Positions 55,204 to 63,749 of a DNA stretch of 64,000 bases are shown here, in pieces (position 1 is the stretch's first letter; every line of letters begins with the position of its first letter). Location: assembly GCF_005405465.1 (NCBI RefSeq), contig NZ_BJEC01000003.1, positions 1-64,000 of the forward strand, written 5' to 3'. Under the pieces are notes generated by a model. It did no database searches, was not told the origin of the DNA, and was given only the letters and a program-made list of their open reading frames with translations. Source of the stretch: Weissella thailandensis. Lineage in GTDB: Bacteria; Bacillota; Bacilli; Lactobacillales; Lactobacillaceae. A program made the translations under genes and the position numbers.

Positions 55204-56298
55204 TTACCATGTGTCTCGCAAAGTGAATTTTCTAACGTCATCAATTGTTTGTGTACCTGCCAATTGCATAACGAGTGCTAGTTCATCCTTAAAGAAGTTG
55301 AAGACTTGTTCAACACCAGTAGCACCACCAAGTGCTAGACCGTAAATAGCAGGACGACCAATGGCAACCAAGTCAGCACCAGAAGCCAATGCCTTAAAGG
55401 CGTGTTGACCACGACGAATACCACTGTCAAAGACAACGGGTGCGCGACCATTAACGGCTTCGGCAACTGTTTCAAGTGATTCGAATGCTGCAGGACCACC
55501 GTCTAATTGACGACCACCATGGTTAGTAACCCAGATTCCACGAGCACCAGATTCTAGTGATCGGTAAGCATCCTCAGCACTTTGCACACCCTTAACATAA
55601 ACAGGAATATCAGTATGGCTAGCAATATATTCCACATCACGTGGAGCTAACTTTTGCTTAGCAGACTTATACACAGCATCCATTGTTTGGCCAACCCCTG
55701 ATTGATAGGCAGCTACAATTGGCATTGGTAGTGGGAACGTAAAGTGATTACGCTTGTCGGCTTCACGATTACCACCTAGTGTTGCATCAGCAGTCAAAAC
55801 GATTGCTTTTGAACCATTGCGTTCTGCAGTTTCGATGATTTGATCGTTAATACCGTTATCCTTACTCATATAGAATTGGAACCATTGGTTAGCATCTTGA
55901 CCACCAGCTTCACGAATGTCTTCTAATGTTGTTGATGCGAATGAAGAAGCAGTGAAGATTGAACCAAAGTTAGAAACCCCTTTTGCTGAGTACTTCTCAC
56001 CTTCAACGTGAGCTAAACCGTGGGCGGCAACAGGTGCCATAATAATTGGTGCTGTTAAGTGCATGTCTTGGAAATCAACGGATGTATCGGGATCTTCAAC
56101 ATCTCGTAAGACACCAGGAACAATAACCTTCTTATCGAATGCCTTAACATTGTTCTTATATGTAATTAAATCGCCAGCACCACTCTGGATATAACCATAA
56201 CCACCCTTTGGAATGACTTTTGCAGCGCCCTCTTCCAAATCGGTTGTATTAACAAAATCAATTTTTTGTTCACGTTCACTAGTAATGTACTCTGTCAT
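55204..56298 (-). CDS. lctO: L-lactate oxidase (FMN-dependent alpha-hydroxy-acid oxidase)
   Basis: The 364-residue FMN enzyme oxidises L-lactate with oxygen to pyruvate and hydrogen peroxide. It matches the Aerococcus-type oxidase: VNTTDLEEGAAKVIPKGGYGY at the start, IIMAPVAAHGLAH, FQFYMSKD, VLTADATLGGNR, and the active-site VTNHGGRQLDGGPAAFE with catalytic His and Arg. The pattern with PVAAHGLAH favours lactate oxidase over glycolate oxidase. AGGAGA precedes two ATGs; I use 56298, with 56304 possible. FNT gene follows. Confidence 0.9.
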   Translation of the reverse strand: MTEYITSEREQKIDFVNTTDLEEGAAKVIPKGGYGYIQSGAGDLITYKNNVKAFDKKVIVPGVLRDVEDPDTSVDFQDMHLTAPIIMAPVAAHGLAHVEGEKYSAKGVSNFGSIFTASSFASTTLEDIREAGGQDANQWFQFYMSKDNGINDQIIETAERNGSKAIVLTADATLGGNREADKRNHFTFPLPMPIVAAYQSGVGQTMDAVYKSAKQKLAPRDVEYIASHTDIPVYVKGVQSAEDAYRSLESGARGIWVTNHGGRQLDGGPAAFESLETVAEAVNGRAPVVFDSGIRRGQHAFKALASGADLVAIGRPAIYGLALGGATGVEQVFNFFKDELALVMQLAGTQTIDDVRKFTLRDTW

Positions 56299-56542
56299 AT
56301 GCATAAATCTCCTAATAATTAAATAAAATATCAATAGGTGCAACCGCTTACACCAAACCTACAAGGAGTACATTACACTATTTAATTCCGAAATACAAGA
56401 TTTAATATTAAATTTAATACCATTTATCATGCAAATACATTGTTTATTAAATCACATATGGGACATTTAATAAAAATTAGTACATATCTTTCATTATGTT
56501 TATATATACAAAAATGAGGAGAGCATCCCTAATTTATATGAC

Positions 56543-57022
56543 CTATTTATGATATGGCGTATGTGCATTAATCATAAAGCTACGATAAATCTGTTCAGTT
56601 AATACAAGACGCATTAATTGATGAGGTAATGTGAAGCGCCCAAAACTGATTTGTGTATTGGCTCGTTTTAGTACTTCGGGTGATAATCCTAAGGAACTAC
56701 CGATCACAAAAGTTAAATCTGACTTGCCTGTGGTCGTTAAATGATCAATTTCAGCAGCCATTTCTTCACTAGAACGTTCGGTTCCTTTAATGGCTAATGC
56801 AAAAACGTATTCTTTATCTTTAATTTTATTAAGGATACGTTCACCTTCCTTAGACATTACTTGATCCATTTGTGCTTGAGATAATTGTTCGGGTGCTTTT
56901 TCATCAGGCACTTCAATAATTTCTACCTTAGCGAATTTATGCAAACGTTTTGTGTATTCTGCAATACCATCTTTCAGGTATTTTTCCTTTAATTTGCCAA
57001 CGCCGATGATTTTTATATTCAT
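56543..57022 (-). CDS. rlmH: 23S rRNA pseudouridine-1915 N3-methyltransferase
   Basis: The 159-residue SPOUT methyltransferase uses S-adenosylmethionine to methylate pseudouridine 1915 of 23S rRNA on assembled ribosomes. Start [20 protein letters not shown] and the knot region [20 protein letters not shown] with [20 protein letters not shown] are unmistakable. AAAGGTAG precedes the ATG. In Firmicutes this gene (orfX) is typically near the origin, as here, 33 kb from dnaA; a DnaA-box cluster starts just upstream. Confidence 0.97.
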   Translation of the reverse strand: MNIKIIGVGKLKEKYLKDGIAEYTKRLHKFAKVEIIEVPDEKAPEQLSQAQMDQVMSKEGERILNKIKDKEYVFALAIKGTERSSEEMAAEIDHLTTTGKSDLTFVIGSSLGLSPEVLKRANTQISFGRFTLPHQLMRLVLTEQIYRSFMINAHTPYHK

Positions 57023-57076
57023 TGTTCGTCTACCTTTCTAAAATAGTTCGTTATTTTTATCAATTGCTTTGTAAGA

Positions 57077-57691
57077 TGTGGATAAATACTAAAATATATC
57101 GTAAAACACATGTTATCCACAAGTTAACCACAACCTTAAAAAAGCCCGCGAGCACTATTATATCAAAGTATACGGCGGTCTTTGTGAAGATTTTAAGTCA
57201 CTTATCCACTGTTGTGAATACTGGTTGTGCATAAGTTATAAAAAGTGATGACAACGGCATTTGTAAACGCTAAATTAGTGAAATTATACTCATTATAAAT
57301 AAGTACAAAAAAAGTTATACACAATACAAGAAGTTGATGTTTAATTATTTTACAAAATATATGAGGAAAAAGCTAAGTTAACATTCGATATTTTCACCCT
57401 TATTAGGAATAATAAACGACATATCTATAGATAAAACGTTTTAAAAGCGTATAATTTTTAAAAAACAACTGAAAGTTAGGTAGAAATCCATTATTTTTGC
57501 AAGGTTTAACCTAATTTTAAGATAAAATCCCGATTTAACGGACTTTTGCTTATTACAATTTGTTTTAACAGGTTATCCACATTTGCATATGTATTGATTT
57601 AATGGGGTTTCTCAACAATAAATCAGGAGTTATTAACAAGTTATCCACAGAAAGCGGTGGAATACGTGGACTTTTCCCCTAGTTGTCCACA
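57077..57691. other. Second cluster of DnaA boxes between rlmH and ktrB
   Basis: This 730-bp AT-rich gap has four perfect boxes: TGTGGATAA at 57077-57085 and TTATCCACA at 57113-57121, 57573-57581 and 57641-57649. It also has TGTGCATAA (57226-57234), TTATACACA (57315-57323), and one-mismatch boxes at 57124, 57202, 57213 and 57683. That is as dense as the origin beside dnaA. Between about 57340 and 57540 lies a long AT-rich box-free run. No believable gene is present. Confidence 0.8.
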
Positions 57692-57755
57692 AAAATCTGT
57701 GAAAAACTTTTGCGCTGCTCCTGTATAATATAAAGAAGTTGGGAGATACTTAATT

Positions 57756-59099
57756 ATGAAAAAATTATTTAACAAATTAACGCCGCCTCAGGTATTAACG
57801 TTTGGATTTTTGGCGATTATATTTGTTGGGGCTTTTATATTAAGGTTGCCTATTTCACAGCAAACTGGTGTACATGTTAATTTCCTTGATGCATTGTTTA
57901 CTTCCGTGTCCGCTACGGCAATTACGGGACTGACTGTTGTGAATACGGCAGCAACGTGGTCAACCTTTGGCCAAGTTATCTTATTGATTATGATCGAGAT
58001 TGGTGCGCTTGGGTTTATGACGTTTGCGGTCTTGCTATTTGCGATAACCGGGCAACGATTAGACTTAAGAGCGCGGTTGATGGCGCAGCAAGCGCTAAAT
58101 TTACGTAATTTAGCGGATGTTAAAAGTGTGTTATCGTACGTCTTCTCGCTATCAGCCATTATTCAGCTTGTTGGTGCGGTACTGATGCTACCTGACTTTG
58201 TACCCCGTTTTGGAATGACGAAAGGTATTTATCTGAGTGTTGCCTCGTCTATTTCGGCATTTGGAAATGCGGGATTTACATTCTTTGATCAACCAGTGAC
58301 GTTTTTACAAAATGATCCGTATGTGTTGATTATTTGGATGTTATTAATTACTGCAGGTTCATTAGGTTTCCTAGTTTGGCGAGATTTATTGCTCTTTTAT
58401 AAGCAGCGACGCGTTAGTCTACATACTAAGGTAGCTTTGCATGTATCTAGTTGGCTAATTGGGTTGAGTTTTGTCATGTTCTTATTCACGGAGAAATTCT
58501 TGGCGCCTTTAGCAGATACCTCATCGATTGGACACCGTATTATTGATAGTCTGTTTTTGGCCGTTGCACCTCGTACGGCGGGACTAGATGTTGTGCCGTT
58601 GACCAACGTTTCAACGGCCGGTATTATGATAATTACCCTATTAATGTTCGTCGGTGGAACGCCAGGCTCGACTTCTGGTGGTATTAAAACAACCACATTG
58701 GGTATTTTATGGATGCAAACATTGGCCGCATTACGTGGTCAAGAACAGGTAAACTTTGGTGGTCGGCGTTTTAGCCCAAAAGTTGTTATTAAAGCAATGA
58801 TGTTAGTCGTTATTTCGATTGTTTTCGTCGCAATGGCTTCGCTTTTGCTGACAATCACTGAGACGATTCCAAAAGGTCAAGGTATGGAATATGTTGTCTT
58901 TGAAGTTATTTCTGCTTTCTCAACAACAGGATTGTCGTTGGGATTGACCCCTCACTTGACGAGTTTCGGTAAATTTGTCATTATGATCGTCATGTTTATC
59001 GGTCGTGTTGGTCTGTATACCGTGATGTTTTCAGTCATGAATATCCGTGATAAGCCAAAAAGTTATCAATATCCGACTGAGGAAGTAATTATTGGCTAA
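57756..59099 (+). CDS. ktrB: Potassium uptake channel subunit KtrB (TrkH family)
   Basis: The 447-residue membrane protein has the four-fold M1-P-M2 layout of the TrkH/KtrB family. Selectivity-filter glycines are visible in SATAITGLTVVN, SISAFGNAGFTFF, VAPRTAGLDVVP and ISAFSTTGLSLG. It takes up potassium with sodium and needs the KtrA ring, encoded at 38257. GGGAGATAC precedes the ATG; TATAAT at 57724-57729 is a plausible -10 box, directly behind the DnaA-box cluster. Confidence 0.95.
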   Translation: MKKLFNKLTPPQVLTFGFLAIIFVGAFILRLPISQQTGVHVNFLDALFTSVSATAITGLTVVNTAATWSTFGQVILLIMIEIGALGFMTFAVLLFAITGQRLDLRARLMAQQALNLRNLADVKSVLSYVFSLSAIIQLVGAVLMLPDFVPRFGMTKGIYLSVASSISAFGNAGFTFFDQPVTFLQNDPYVLIIWMLLITAGSLGFLVWRDLLLFYKQRRVSLHTKVALHVSSWLIGLSFVMFLFTEKFLAPLADTSSIGHRIIDSLFLAVAPRTAGLDVVPLTNVSTAGIMIITLLMFVGGTPGSTSGGIKTTTLGILWMQTLAALRGQEQVNFGGRRFSPKVVIKAMMLVVISIVFVAMASLLLTITETIPKGQGMEYVVFEVISAFSTTGLSLGLTPHLTSFGKFVIMIVMFIGRVGLYTVMFSVMNIRDKPKSYQYPTEEVIIG

Positions 59100-59151
59100 A
59101 AGACATTAGATTGCGTAAACTATATAGGTAGAAAATGATAGGAGTTTAAGC

Positions 59152-59973
59152 ATGTCAGAAATCAAGATGATTGCTTCGGATTTGGATAGCACCTTCTTTA
59201 ATGATAAAAAACAGTATCATAAAACCCATTTTGCAGAAGTTTTGGATAAGCTAACCATACAAGGTGGTCATTTCATCATTGCGTCTGGTCGTGATGTTGA
59301 TTCTGTTGACCCCCTTTTTAAGTCGTTTGCCGGCCGCTATGATTTGGTGGCCGATAACGGTGCTGTTGTTAGAACTGCAGATGGTGAACTACTACAAATG
59401 GTTGGTTTGCATGTGGCGGATGTGACGGATATCATGGCGGTTGTCAATGAAATGCCATTTGAACCATTGCATGGTGCCGTCTTTACCGGTGCTGAAACAA
59501 CATTTATGTTACAATCACAAGCAAGTTTGAATCTATTGCATAAGGCAACAATGAAAAAAGTGCATGAAAATTTGCAGTTCATTGATTTTGTGGATCAAAT
59601 TCACGAACCTATTTTGAAAGTAACAATTACCTTTGAGACTGAGAAAACACAAGAGTTTATTGACTTAGCAAGATTACGTTTAGGTAGTCGTGCGCATGTC
59701 ACCACATCCGGTTATGGATCGGTAGATATCGTGGCGCCAAATATTAATAAGGCAAATGGCCTACAAGTGCTAGCTAGTCATTATGGATTGAAATTAGATG
59801 AGAATTTGGTAGCTTTTGGTGATGGATTAAATGATGCTGAAATGTTGAAAGCAGCCGCCTATCCCTTTGCTATGATTAATGGTGATGAATCACTAAAGGC
59901 CTTCTATCCGTTAGCTGTCGATGATAATAATCATGACGGTGTCTTAAAAACGGTAGATACGCTAATCAAATAA
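59152..59973 (+). CDS. Cof-type HAD-superfamily phosphatase
   Basis: The 273-residue cytosolic hydrolase has the HAD motifs: IASDLDSTFFND (nucleophile Asp; the Thr of the usual DxDGT is replaced by DLDSTF), FIIASGRD (motif II), Lys in NINKANGLQVL and GDGLNDAEML (motif IV Asp pair). The cap between motifs II and III marks the Cof/type IIB group, which dephosphorylates sugar phosphates, flavin or pyridoxal phosphate. TAGGAGTTT precedes the ATG. Substrate is open. Confidence 0.9.
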   Translation: MSEIKMIASDLDSTFFNDKKQYHKTHFAEVLDKLTIQGGHFIIASGRDVDSVDPLFKSFAGRYDLVADNGAVVRTADGELLQMVGLHVADVTDIMAVVNEMPFEPLHGAVFTGAETTFMLQSQASLNLLHKATMKKVHENLQFIDFVDQIHEPILKVTITFETEKTQEFIDLARLRLGSRAHVTTSGYGSVDIVAPNINKANGLQVLASHYGLKLDENLVAFGDGLNDAEMLKAAAYPFAMINGDESLKAFYPLAVDDNNHDGVLKTVDTLIK

Positions 59974-59980
59974 CAATAAT

Positions 59981-60020
59981 AAAAAACCAGCCTAGATAAT
60001 TTATATCAGGCTGGTTTTTT
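59981..60020 (+). terminator. Terminator of the HAD phosphatase gene
   Basis: AAAAAACCAGCCT (59981-59993) pairs with AGGCTGGTTTTTT (60008-60020). Confidence 0.9.
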
Positions 60021-60184
60021 ATTATGTATAAATATGCATTTAGAGAATTGGCGAACATAGTCACAACAAACAACTTTATTAACCTTGTTAATAATTTGTT
60101 CCCCTATAACGGAACGCTTGTGAAAATAATGATGCAATAATTAACCAAACCATTGTGAAAAATGGTACAATGGGCAGAAAATAA

Positions 60185-60209
60185 AAAGACTCGTTTGGCA
60201 CGAATCTTT
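60185..60209 (-). terminator. Terminator of the RNase HI gene
   Basis: AAAGACTCG (60185-60193) pairs with CGAATCTTT (60201-60209) with one mismatch; on the minus strand it ends in TTTTTATTTT. It lies just beyond the RNase HI stop codon. Confidence 0.65.
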
Positions 60210-60217
60210 AAGTTGAA

Positions 60218-60916
60218 TTATGATAATTGGTCCATTGCATCATTTAATAACTGGTCAACCGTGATATTACCATGACTGGTAGCGTGACCTTTAACCCAAA
60301 TAAATGATAGACGCGGTGCAATTGGCTGAATGAGCGTGTAGATTTGTTGCCAGGCTTTAAGATTAGCAATCTCACCAGAGCTTTTGCGCCAGCCATTAGC
60401 TACCCAGTTGTACATCCAATTGGTAACAGTATCTAGCACATATTTAGAATCACTAACAATTGTGATTGGTGCTGACACTTTAGCAGCTTGTAGTAGGGCG
60501 TTGATCAGTGCGAGCATCTCCATCTCATTGTTGGTGCGACCCCAATCCGCGCCGCTATCAGTGAATACAGGCTCATTGAGGTTAGAACCACGATAGATTG
60601 CAATAGCCCAGCCAGCTTTATCGGTTGCTTTGACGTGACCACCAGCAACATTGCCAGTATTGCGGCTACCGCCATCGGTAAAGATGTAATACTGATTAGG
60701 ATCAGCATGAAATGTACCATTGTAAGCAGTGGTGTATTGACGTGATGTATCATTTTTCGCTGAAACTTGGCTATCAAACCATGCCTGAGCCGCAGATTTG
60801 GTAGTAAATCCTTTAAATTTTGGGGCTGGTTTTGTTTGTGTATAAGCTTTGACCTCTGACCAAGGCTTGGTATAGAGACCTTCGTATTGATTACCAACAA
60901 TAGCATATGTTTTCAT
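60218..60916 (-). CDS. rnhA: Ribonuclease HI with N-terminal viroplasmin-type domain
   Basis: The 232-residue protein has an N-terminal hybrid-binding (caulimovirus viroplasmin) domain at residues 1-48 (KTYAIVGNQYEGLYTKPWSE, then FKGFTTKSAAQAWF) and a C-terminal RNase H fold. The four acidic catalytic residues are visible: FTDGGS, NNEMEM, VSDSKYV and VDQLLNDAMD. It cuts RNA in RNA-DNA hybrids, for example at primers and R-loops. Monocistronic. Confidence 0.93.
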   Translation of the reverse strand: MKTYAIVGNQYEGLYTKPWSEVKAYTQTKPAPKFKGFTTKSAAQAWFDSQVSAKNDTSRQYTTAYNGTFHADPNQYYIFTDGGSRNTGNVAGGHVKATDKAGWAIAIYRGSNLNEPVFTDSGADWGRTNNEMEMLALINALLQAAKVSAPITIVSDSKYVLDTVTNWMYNWVANGWRKSSGEIANLKAWQQIYTLIQPIAPRLSFIWVKGHATSHGNITVDQLLNDAMDQLS

Positions 60917-60983
60917 TATAAATCGTCCTTAATCATGAAGTTATTGTCTCTAATAATAACGTATTTTTCCTTTGTTTGCCAAG

Positions 60984-61028
60984 TTGACAGGGTTCTTTGT
61001 TACAGTGTAGTATAACAGTGCAACACTG
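60984..61028 (+). promoter_or_regulatory. Promoter and candidate GntR operator
   Basis: TTGACA (60984-60989), an 18-bp spacer and TAGTAT (61008-61013). The inverted repeat CAGTG-CAA-CACTG (61016-61028), with a further CAGTGT at 61003-61008, overlaps the -10 region and transcript start. This suits autorepression by the GntR protein encoded 13 bp downstream. Confidence 0.6.
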
Positions 61029-61040
61029 AAAGGAGCCAAT

Positions 61041-61433
61041 ATGGAATTTAGTTCAAATCAACCCATATATTTACAGGTAGCAACTTGGTTGGAACAACAG
61101 ATTCTTGAAGAAAAATACCCGATTGGTCATAAGATTCCAGGTGTCCGTGATTTAGCGGTTCATTTGATTGTCAGTACACGTACGGTGCAAAATGCCGTTA
61201 ATCAGTTAGTGACGAGTGGTTTAATCATCACAAAGCGCGGGCAAGGCAATTTTGTAACGGAAGATGCCGCCAAGATCGATGATATTAAACTGGACAAGAA
61301 AATGCGCATCACACAAGAATATATTAATGAAATCATGCATGTTGCGCAGGCGCAAGAAATACCAGACTTAGTCGCAAATGCAATGAAAGAGTATGAAGAT
61401 ACACGGACTAGGAGGGACCATGTTACAGGTTAA
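61041..61433 (+). CDS. GntR family regulator (YtrA subfamily)
   Basis: The 130-residue protein has the GntR winged helix (residues about 8-72: QPIYLQVATWLEQQILEEKY, then LIVSTRTVQNAVNQLVTSGL, ITKRGQGNFVT) and only a short helical tail, typical of the YtrA subgroup, which usually controls the ABC transporter it is coupled to. AAAGGAGCC precedes the ATG. The last 14 bases overlap the following ATPase gene. Confidence 0.9.
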   Translation: MEFSSNQPIYLQVATWLEQQILEEKYPIGHKIPGVRDLAVHLIVSTRTVQNAVNQLVTSGLIITKRGQGNFVTEDAAKIDDIKLDKKMRITQEYINEIMHVAQAQEIPDLVANAMKEYEDTRTRRDHVTG

Positions 61434-62127
61434 CAATTTGCATTATACAAAAAGTCGCCACGTTATTCTGCGTGGTTTGAGCTTTAAGATACCAACGCAT
61501 CGTACGGTGGCGTTGTTGGGAGAAAATGGTGTTGGTAAGACAACTTTAATGAGTCTGATTTCAGGCCTTATTGAACCCAATCCACATTCAGATATCATGA
61601 TTGACGGTATCATGGGGGCAAAAATAAAAGCACATCTGTCATATGTTTCAACACTAGACTGGGCAAATAACTATGATCGTGTCAGTGATATTGTGGACTA
61701 TTTTAAGATGGGATATCCTGATTTCAATGAGCAACGGATGAATGAATTGATTAAATTCATGCGTATCGACCGGACACGTCGCATTGCTAAACTATCAACG
61801 GGAACGATTGAAAAATTATTGATTGCCTTAACGATTTCTCGGGATACATCGGTCTATTTATTAGATGAGCCTTTTGGTGGTGTTGACGTGATTGCACGTA
61901 AAAAAATTATGCAGTCATTGTTACACTGGTTACCTGAGGAAGCTACAGTGCTTATTTCAACGCATTATATTCAGGAAATCGAAAATTTGGTAGATGATGC
62001 GATTATTTTGAAGGACGGTCGTTTGCTAGCTTATGAATCTGTAGAAAAGATTCGTAAAGAAGAAGGGCTATCATTAGAAAAATACTATACACAGTTGTAT
62101 ATCGAAGATAATGGAGGGTGTGAATAA
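61420..62127 (+). CDS. ABC transporter ATP-binding protein
   Basis: The 235-residue ATPase has Walker A LLGENGVGKTTLM, a signature variant KLSTGTIEKLL (LSTG for LSGG), Walker B VYLLDEPFGGVD and the switch His in LISTHYIQE. It pairs with the membrane protein that follows and is controlled by the GntR protein before it; such YtrA-linked exporters often answer cell-envelope stress. ATG 61420 follows AGGAGGGACC, inside the end of the gntR gene. Confidence 0.9.
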   Translation: MLQVNNLHYTKSRHVILRGLSFKIPTHRTVALLGENGVGKTTLMSLISGLIEPNPHSDIMIDGIMGAKIKAHLSYVSTLDWANNYDRVSDIVDYFKMGYPDFNEQRMNELIKFMRIDRTRRIAKLSTGTIEKLLIALTISRDTSVYLLDEPFGGVDVIARKKIMQSLLHWLPEEATVLISTHYIQEIENLVDDAIILKDGRLLAYESVEKIRKEEGLSLEKYYTQLYIEDNGGCE

Positions 62128-62837
62128 TGTTAACCAACACACGACTCTTTAAAATTTTTGCGAAAGATTCTTTAAATCATAACCTTTTTATCATCGGGGT
62201 TGGTGCCATTGTCAGTATTTTTATTTTTATTTGGCAATTATTACCTTTTGTACCGCATGCAGAAATTACCGGCACAATTACACCAACATCGTTTACCGAT
62301 CGGTTAGTTATTTATGTGGGGACGTTAGTTATTGGTATTAATTTGATGCTTGGCGCGCGCATGTTTATTTCGGCTGCCAAGTCGTGGAATAAATCAAAAT
62401 ACATTTTGTTACCTGCACAAGTTTGGCAAGTAGTTGTTTGGAATTTAATTGCGCGCTTTGTAGTCGGCTTTTTTTCGATGTTTATGACAACCATTGCTTT
62501 CTTAGGCCTCGAATGGTTCTTGAATTCCTCATATCATGCGGATATCGTGGACGTTTTGACGTCGATTCCGATGTCCGAAATTGGTATGGCGTTTGATGCG
62601 ACGATTGCCCTTTATTTGTTTGTTAATTTAGCAGTGGTTACAAATAATTGGTTAATGGGATTCGTTAGTGATAAGTGGCAGCAACGAGTCAAAGTATTAG
62701 GATTGATTACGATGATTTTTATCATGGGCTATGCAATTTCCTGGGTACCAGATAATGGGGTTGCTGATATAATTGTTGATATTATCATGTTTGGACTAAT
62801 TTGGTATTTGCTCAGATATCATAATGAAGCAAAATAA
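62127..62837 (+). CDS. ABC-2-type transporter membrane protein
   Basis: The 236-residue protein has six predicted membrane helices and no recognised enzyme motif; it is the likely membrane partner of the ATPase whose stop codon overlaps its ATG by one base (TAATG). Substrate unknown. GGAGGGTG precedes the start. It ends the gntR-ABC operon before a strong terminator. Confidence 0.8.
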   Translation: MLTNTRLFKIFAKDSLNHNLFIIGVGAIVSIFIFIWQLLPFVPHAEITGTITPTSFTDRLVIYVGTLVIGINLMLGARMFISAAKSWNKSKYILLPAQVWQVVVWNLIARFVVGFFSMFMTTIAFLGLEWFLNSSYHADIVDVLTSIPMSEIGMAFDATIALYLFVNLAVVTNNWLMGFVSDKWQQRVKVLGLITMIFIMGYAISWVPDNGVADIIVDIIMFGLIWYLLRYHNEAK

Positions 62838-62844
62838 TAAAAAT

Positions 62845-62873
62845 AAAGGTCGGGACATTTTGTCCCGACCTTT
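62845..62873 (+). terminator. Terminator of the GntR-ABC operon (GGTCGGGAC type)
   Basis: AAAGGTCGGGACA (62845-62857) pairs with TGTCCCGACCTTT (from 62861), then T. Confidence 0.88.
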
Positions 62874-62896
62874 TAAATTGCACAAGTTCTTGTTAT

Positions 62897-63065
62897 AACC
62901 AGCTTCAAAGCGATTTTTGTCACGCTCTGTATAAACGCGTTCCAAAAATCTGAAGCTTCAATGTAACGAAATTTGTGCCATTCCTGTCCTACGCTGCGCT
63001 ACGGCCAAAAATGCCACAAACCACGTTACACACCAGCTTCAAACCAATTTTTGTCACGCTCTCTG
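62897..63065 (+). repeat. Dispersed imperfect-palindrome repeat, copy F (full length plus extra arm)
   Basis: An isolated right arm (CCAGCTTCAAAGCGATTTTT, about 62899) is followed by a full copy at 62930-63065: ATAAACGCGTTCCAAAAATC, GAAGCTTCAATGTAACG, core CCTACGCTGCGCTACGGCCA and right arm ACACCAGCTTCAAACCAATT. The copy abuts the stop codon of the membrane gene at 63066. Orientation equals copy D. Confidence 0.82.
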
Positions 63066-63749
63066 TTAATGGCTGATTTTAATATTATTAAGTTTATGGT
63101 CGAGGTGGCTGAAGACGTGGTGGTCAGCGTAACCGACGAACATACCTTGTAAGAAAAATGAAAATAGGGTACCGATGTTGATGGCAGTTATCTTGCCTGA
63201 AAATGCCCAAGCAAGTAATGAAATCAACATTGGGAATGAGAAGTTGATGATTTGAGAAATTGCCGCATTGCCTTTAAAGAACATAAATCGCGTTAGATTT
63301 GTCAAATCATCAATTGGATGAAGAATGAATTGCAATCGTTGGGTAATTGATACCCCAAAACCAATACTGATAATCCCAAGGAAATCAATAACGATTCGCC
63401 AAGCAAGGGGGAAAGTTTCAAGAACAGCTAGACGCGTTGAAACAATTCCGATAATCCCGCTGAAAGCAACCACGAAGATAATATTACCAATGACGTGTGG
63501 CCAGTCGATACTGCGTTGCAAGATGCAGACCAACGTTGCGGCTAAAACACCATAAAAGAATAAAAATGTACTAATTGATGTGCCCGTAACATTGGCAAGA
63601 TTGGCTGCAGATGCGGTCCAAGGGGCTGAACCCATGTTAGTCGCAACTGTAATACCATTGCCAAATGTATTAAAAAGTAGTCCTGCTAGAAAATAGATGA
63701 CGATTTCATGTGAAGATAGTCGCCGAAGATGCCCGTGTTCGTTATACAT
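63066..63749 (-). CDS. YczE/YitT-like integral membrane protein
   Basis: The 227-residue protein has five or six hydrophobic helices. The segment GLLFNTFGNGITVATNMGSAPW at residues about 18-39 is characteristic of the YczE/YitT-related membrane proteins of Firmicutes, whose transport or regulatory function is not established. It begins with ATG 63749 without a very strong ribosome site. A full repeat copy lies directly behind its stop codon, taking the place of a usual terminator. Confidence 0.75.
   Translation of the reverse strand: MYNEHGHLRRLSSHEIVIYFLAGLLFNTFGNGITVATNMGSAPWTASAANLANVTGTSISTFLFFYGVLAATLVCILQRSIDWPHVIGNIIFVVAFSGIIGIVSTRLAVLETFPLAWRIVIDFLGIISIGFGVSITQRLQFILHPIDDLTNLTRFMFFKGNAAISQIINFSFPMLISLLAWAFSGKITAINIGTLFSFFLQGMFVGYADHHVFSHLDHKLNNIKISH

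Noticed and set aside
57022-57234. 70-codon open frame on the plus strand
   Set aside because: It starts in the rlmH ribosome-site region, has no ribosome site of its own, and its sequence is produced by DnaA boxes and AT-rich DNA.
60025-60184. Possible small gene or RNA between the HAD phosphatase and RNase HI
   Set aside because: No frame with a ribosome site and no promoter-terminator pair could be supported; only the two flanking terminators are clear.
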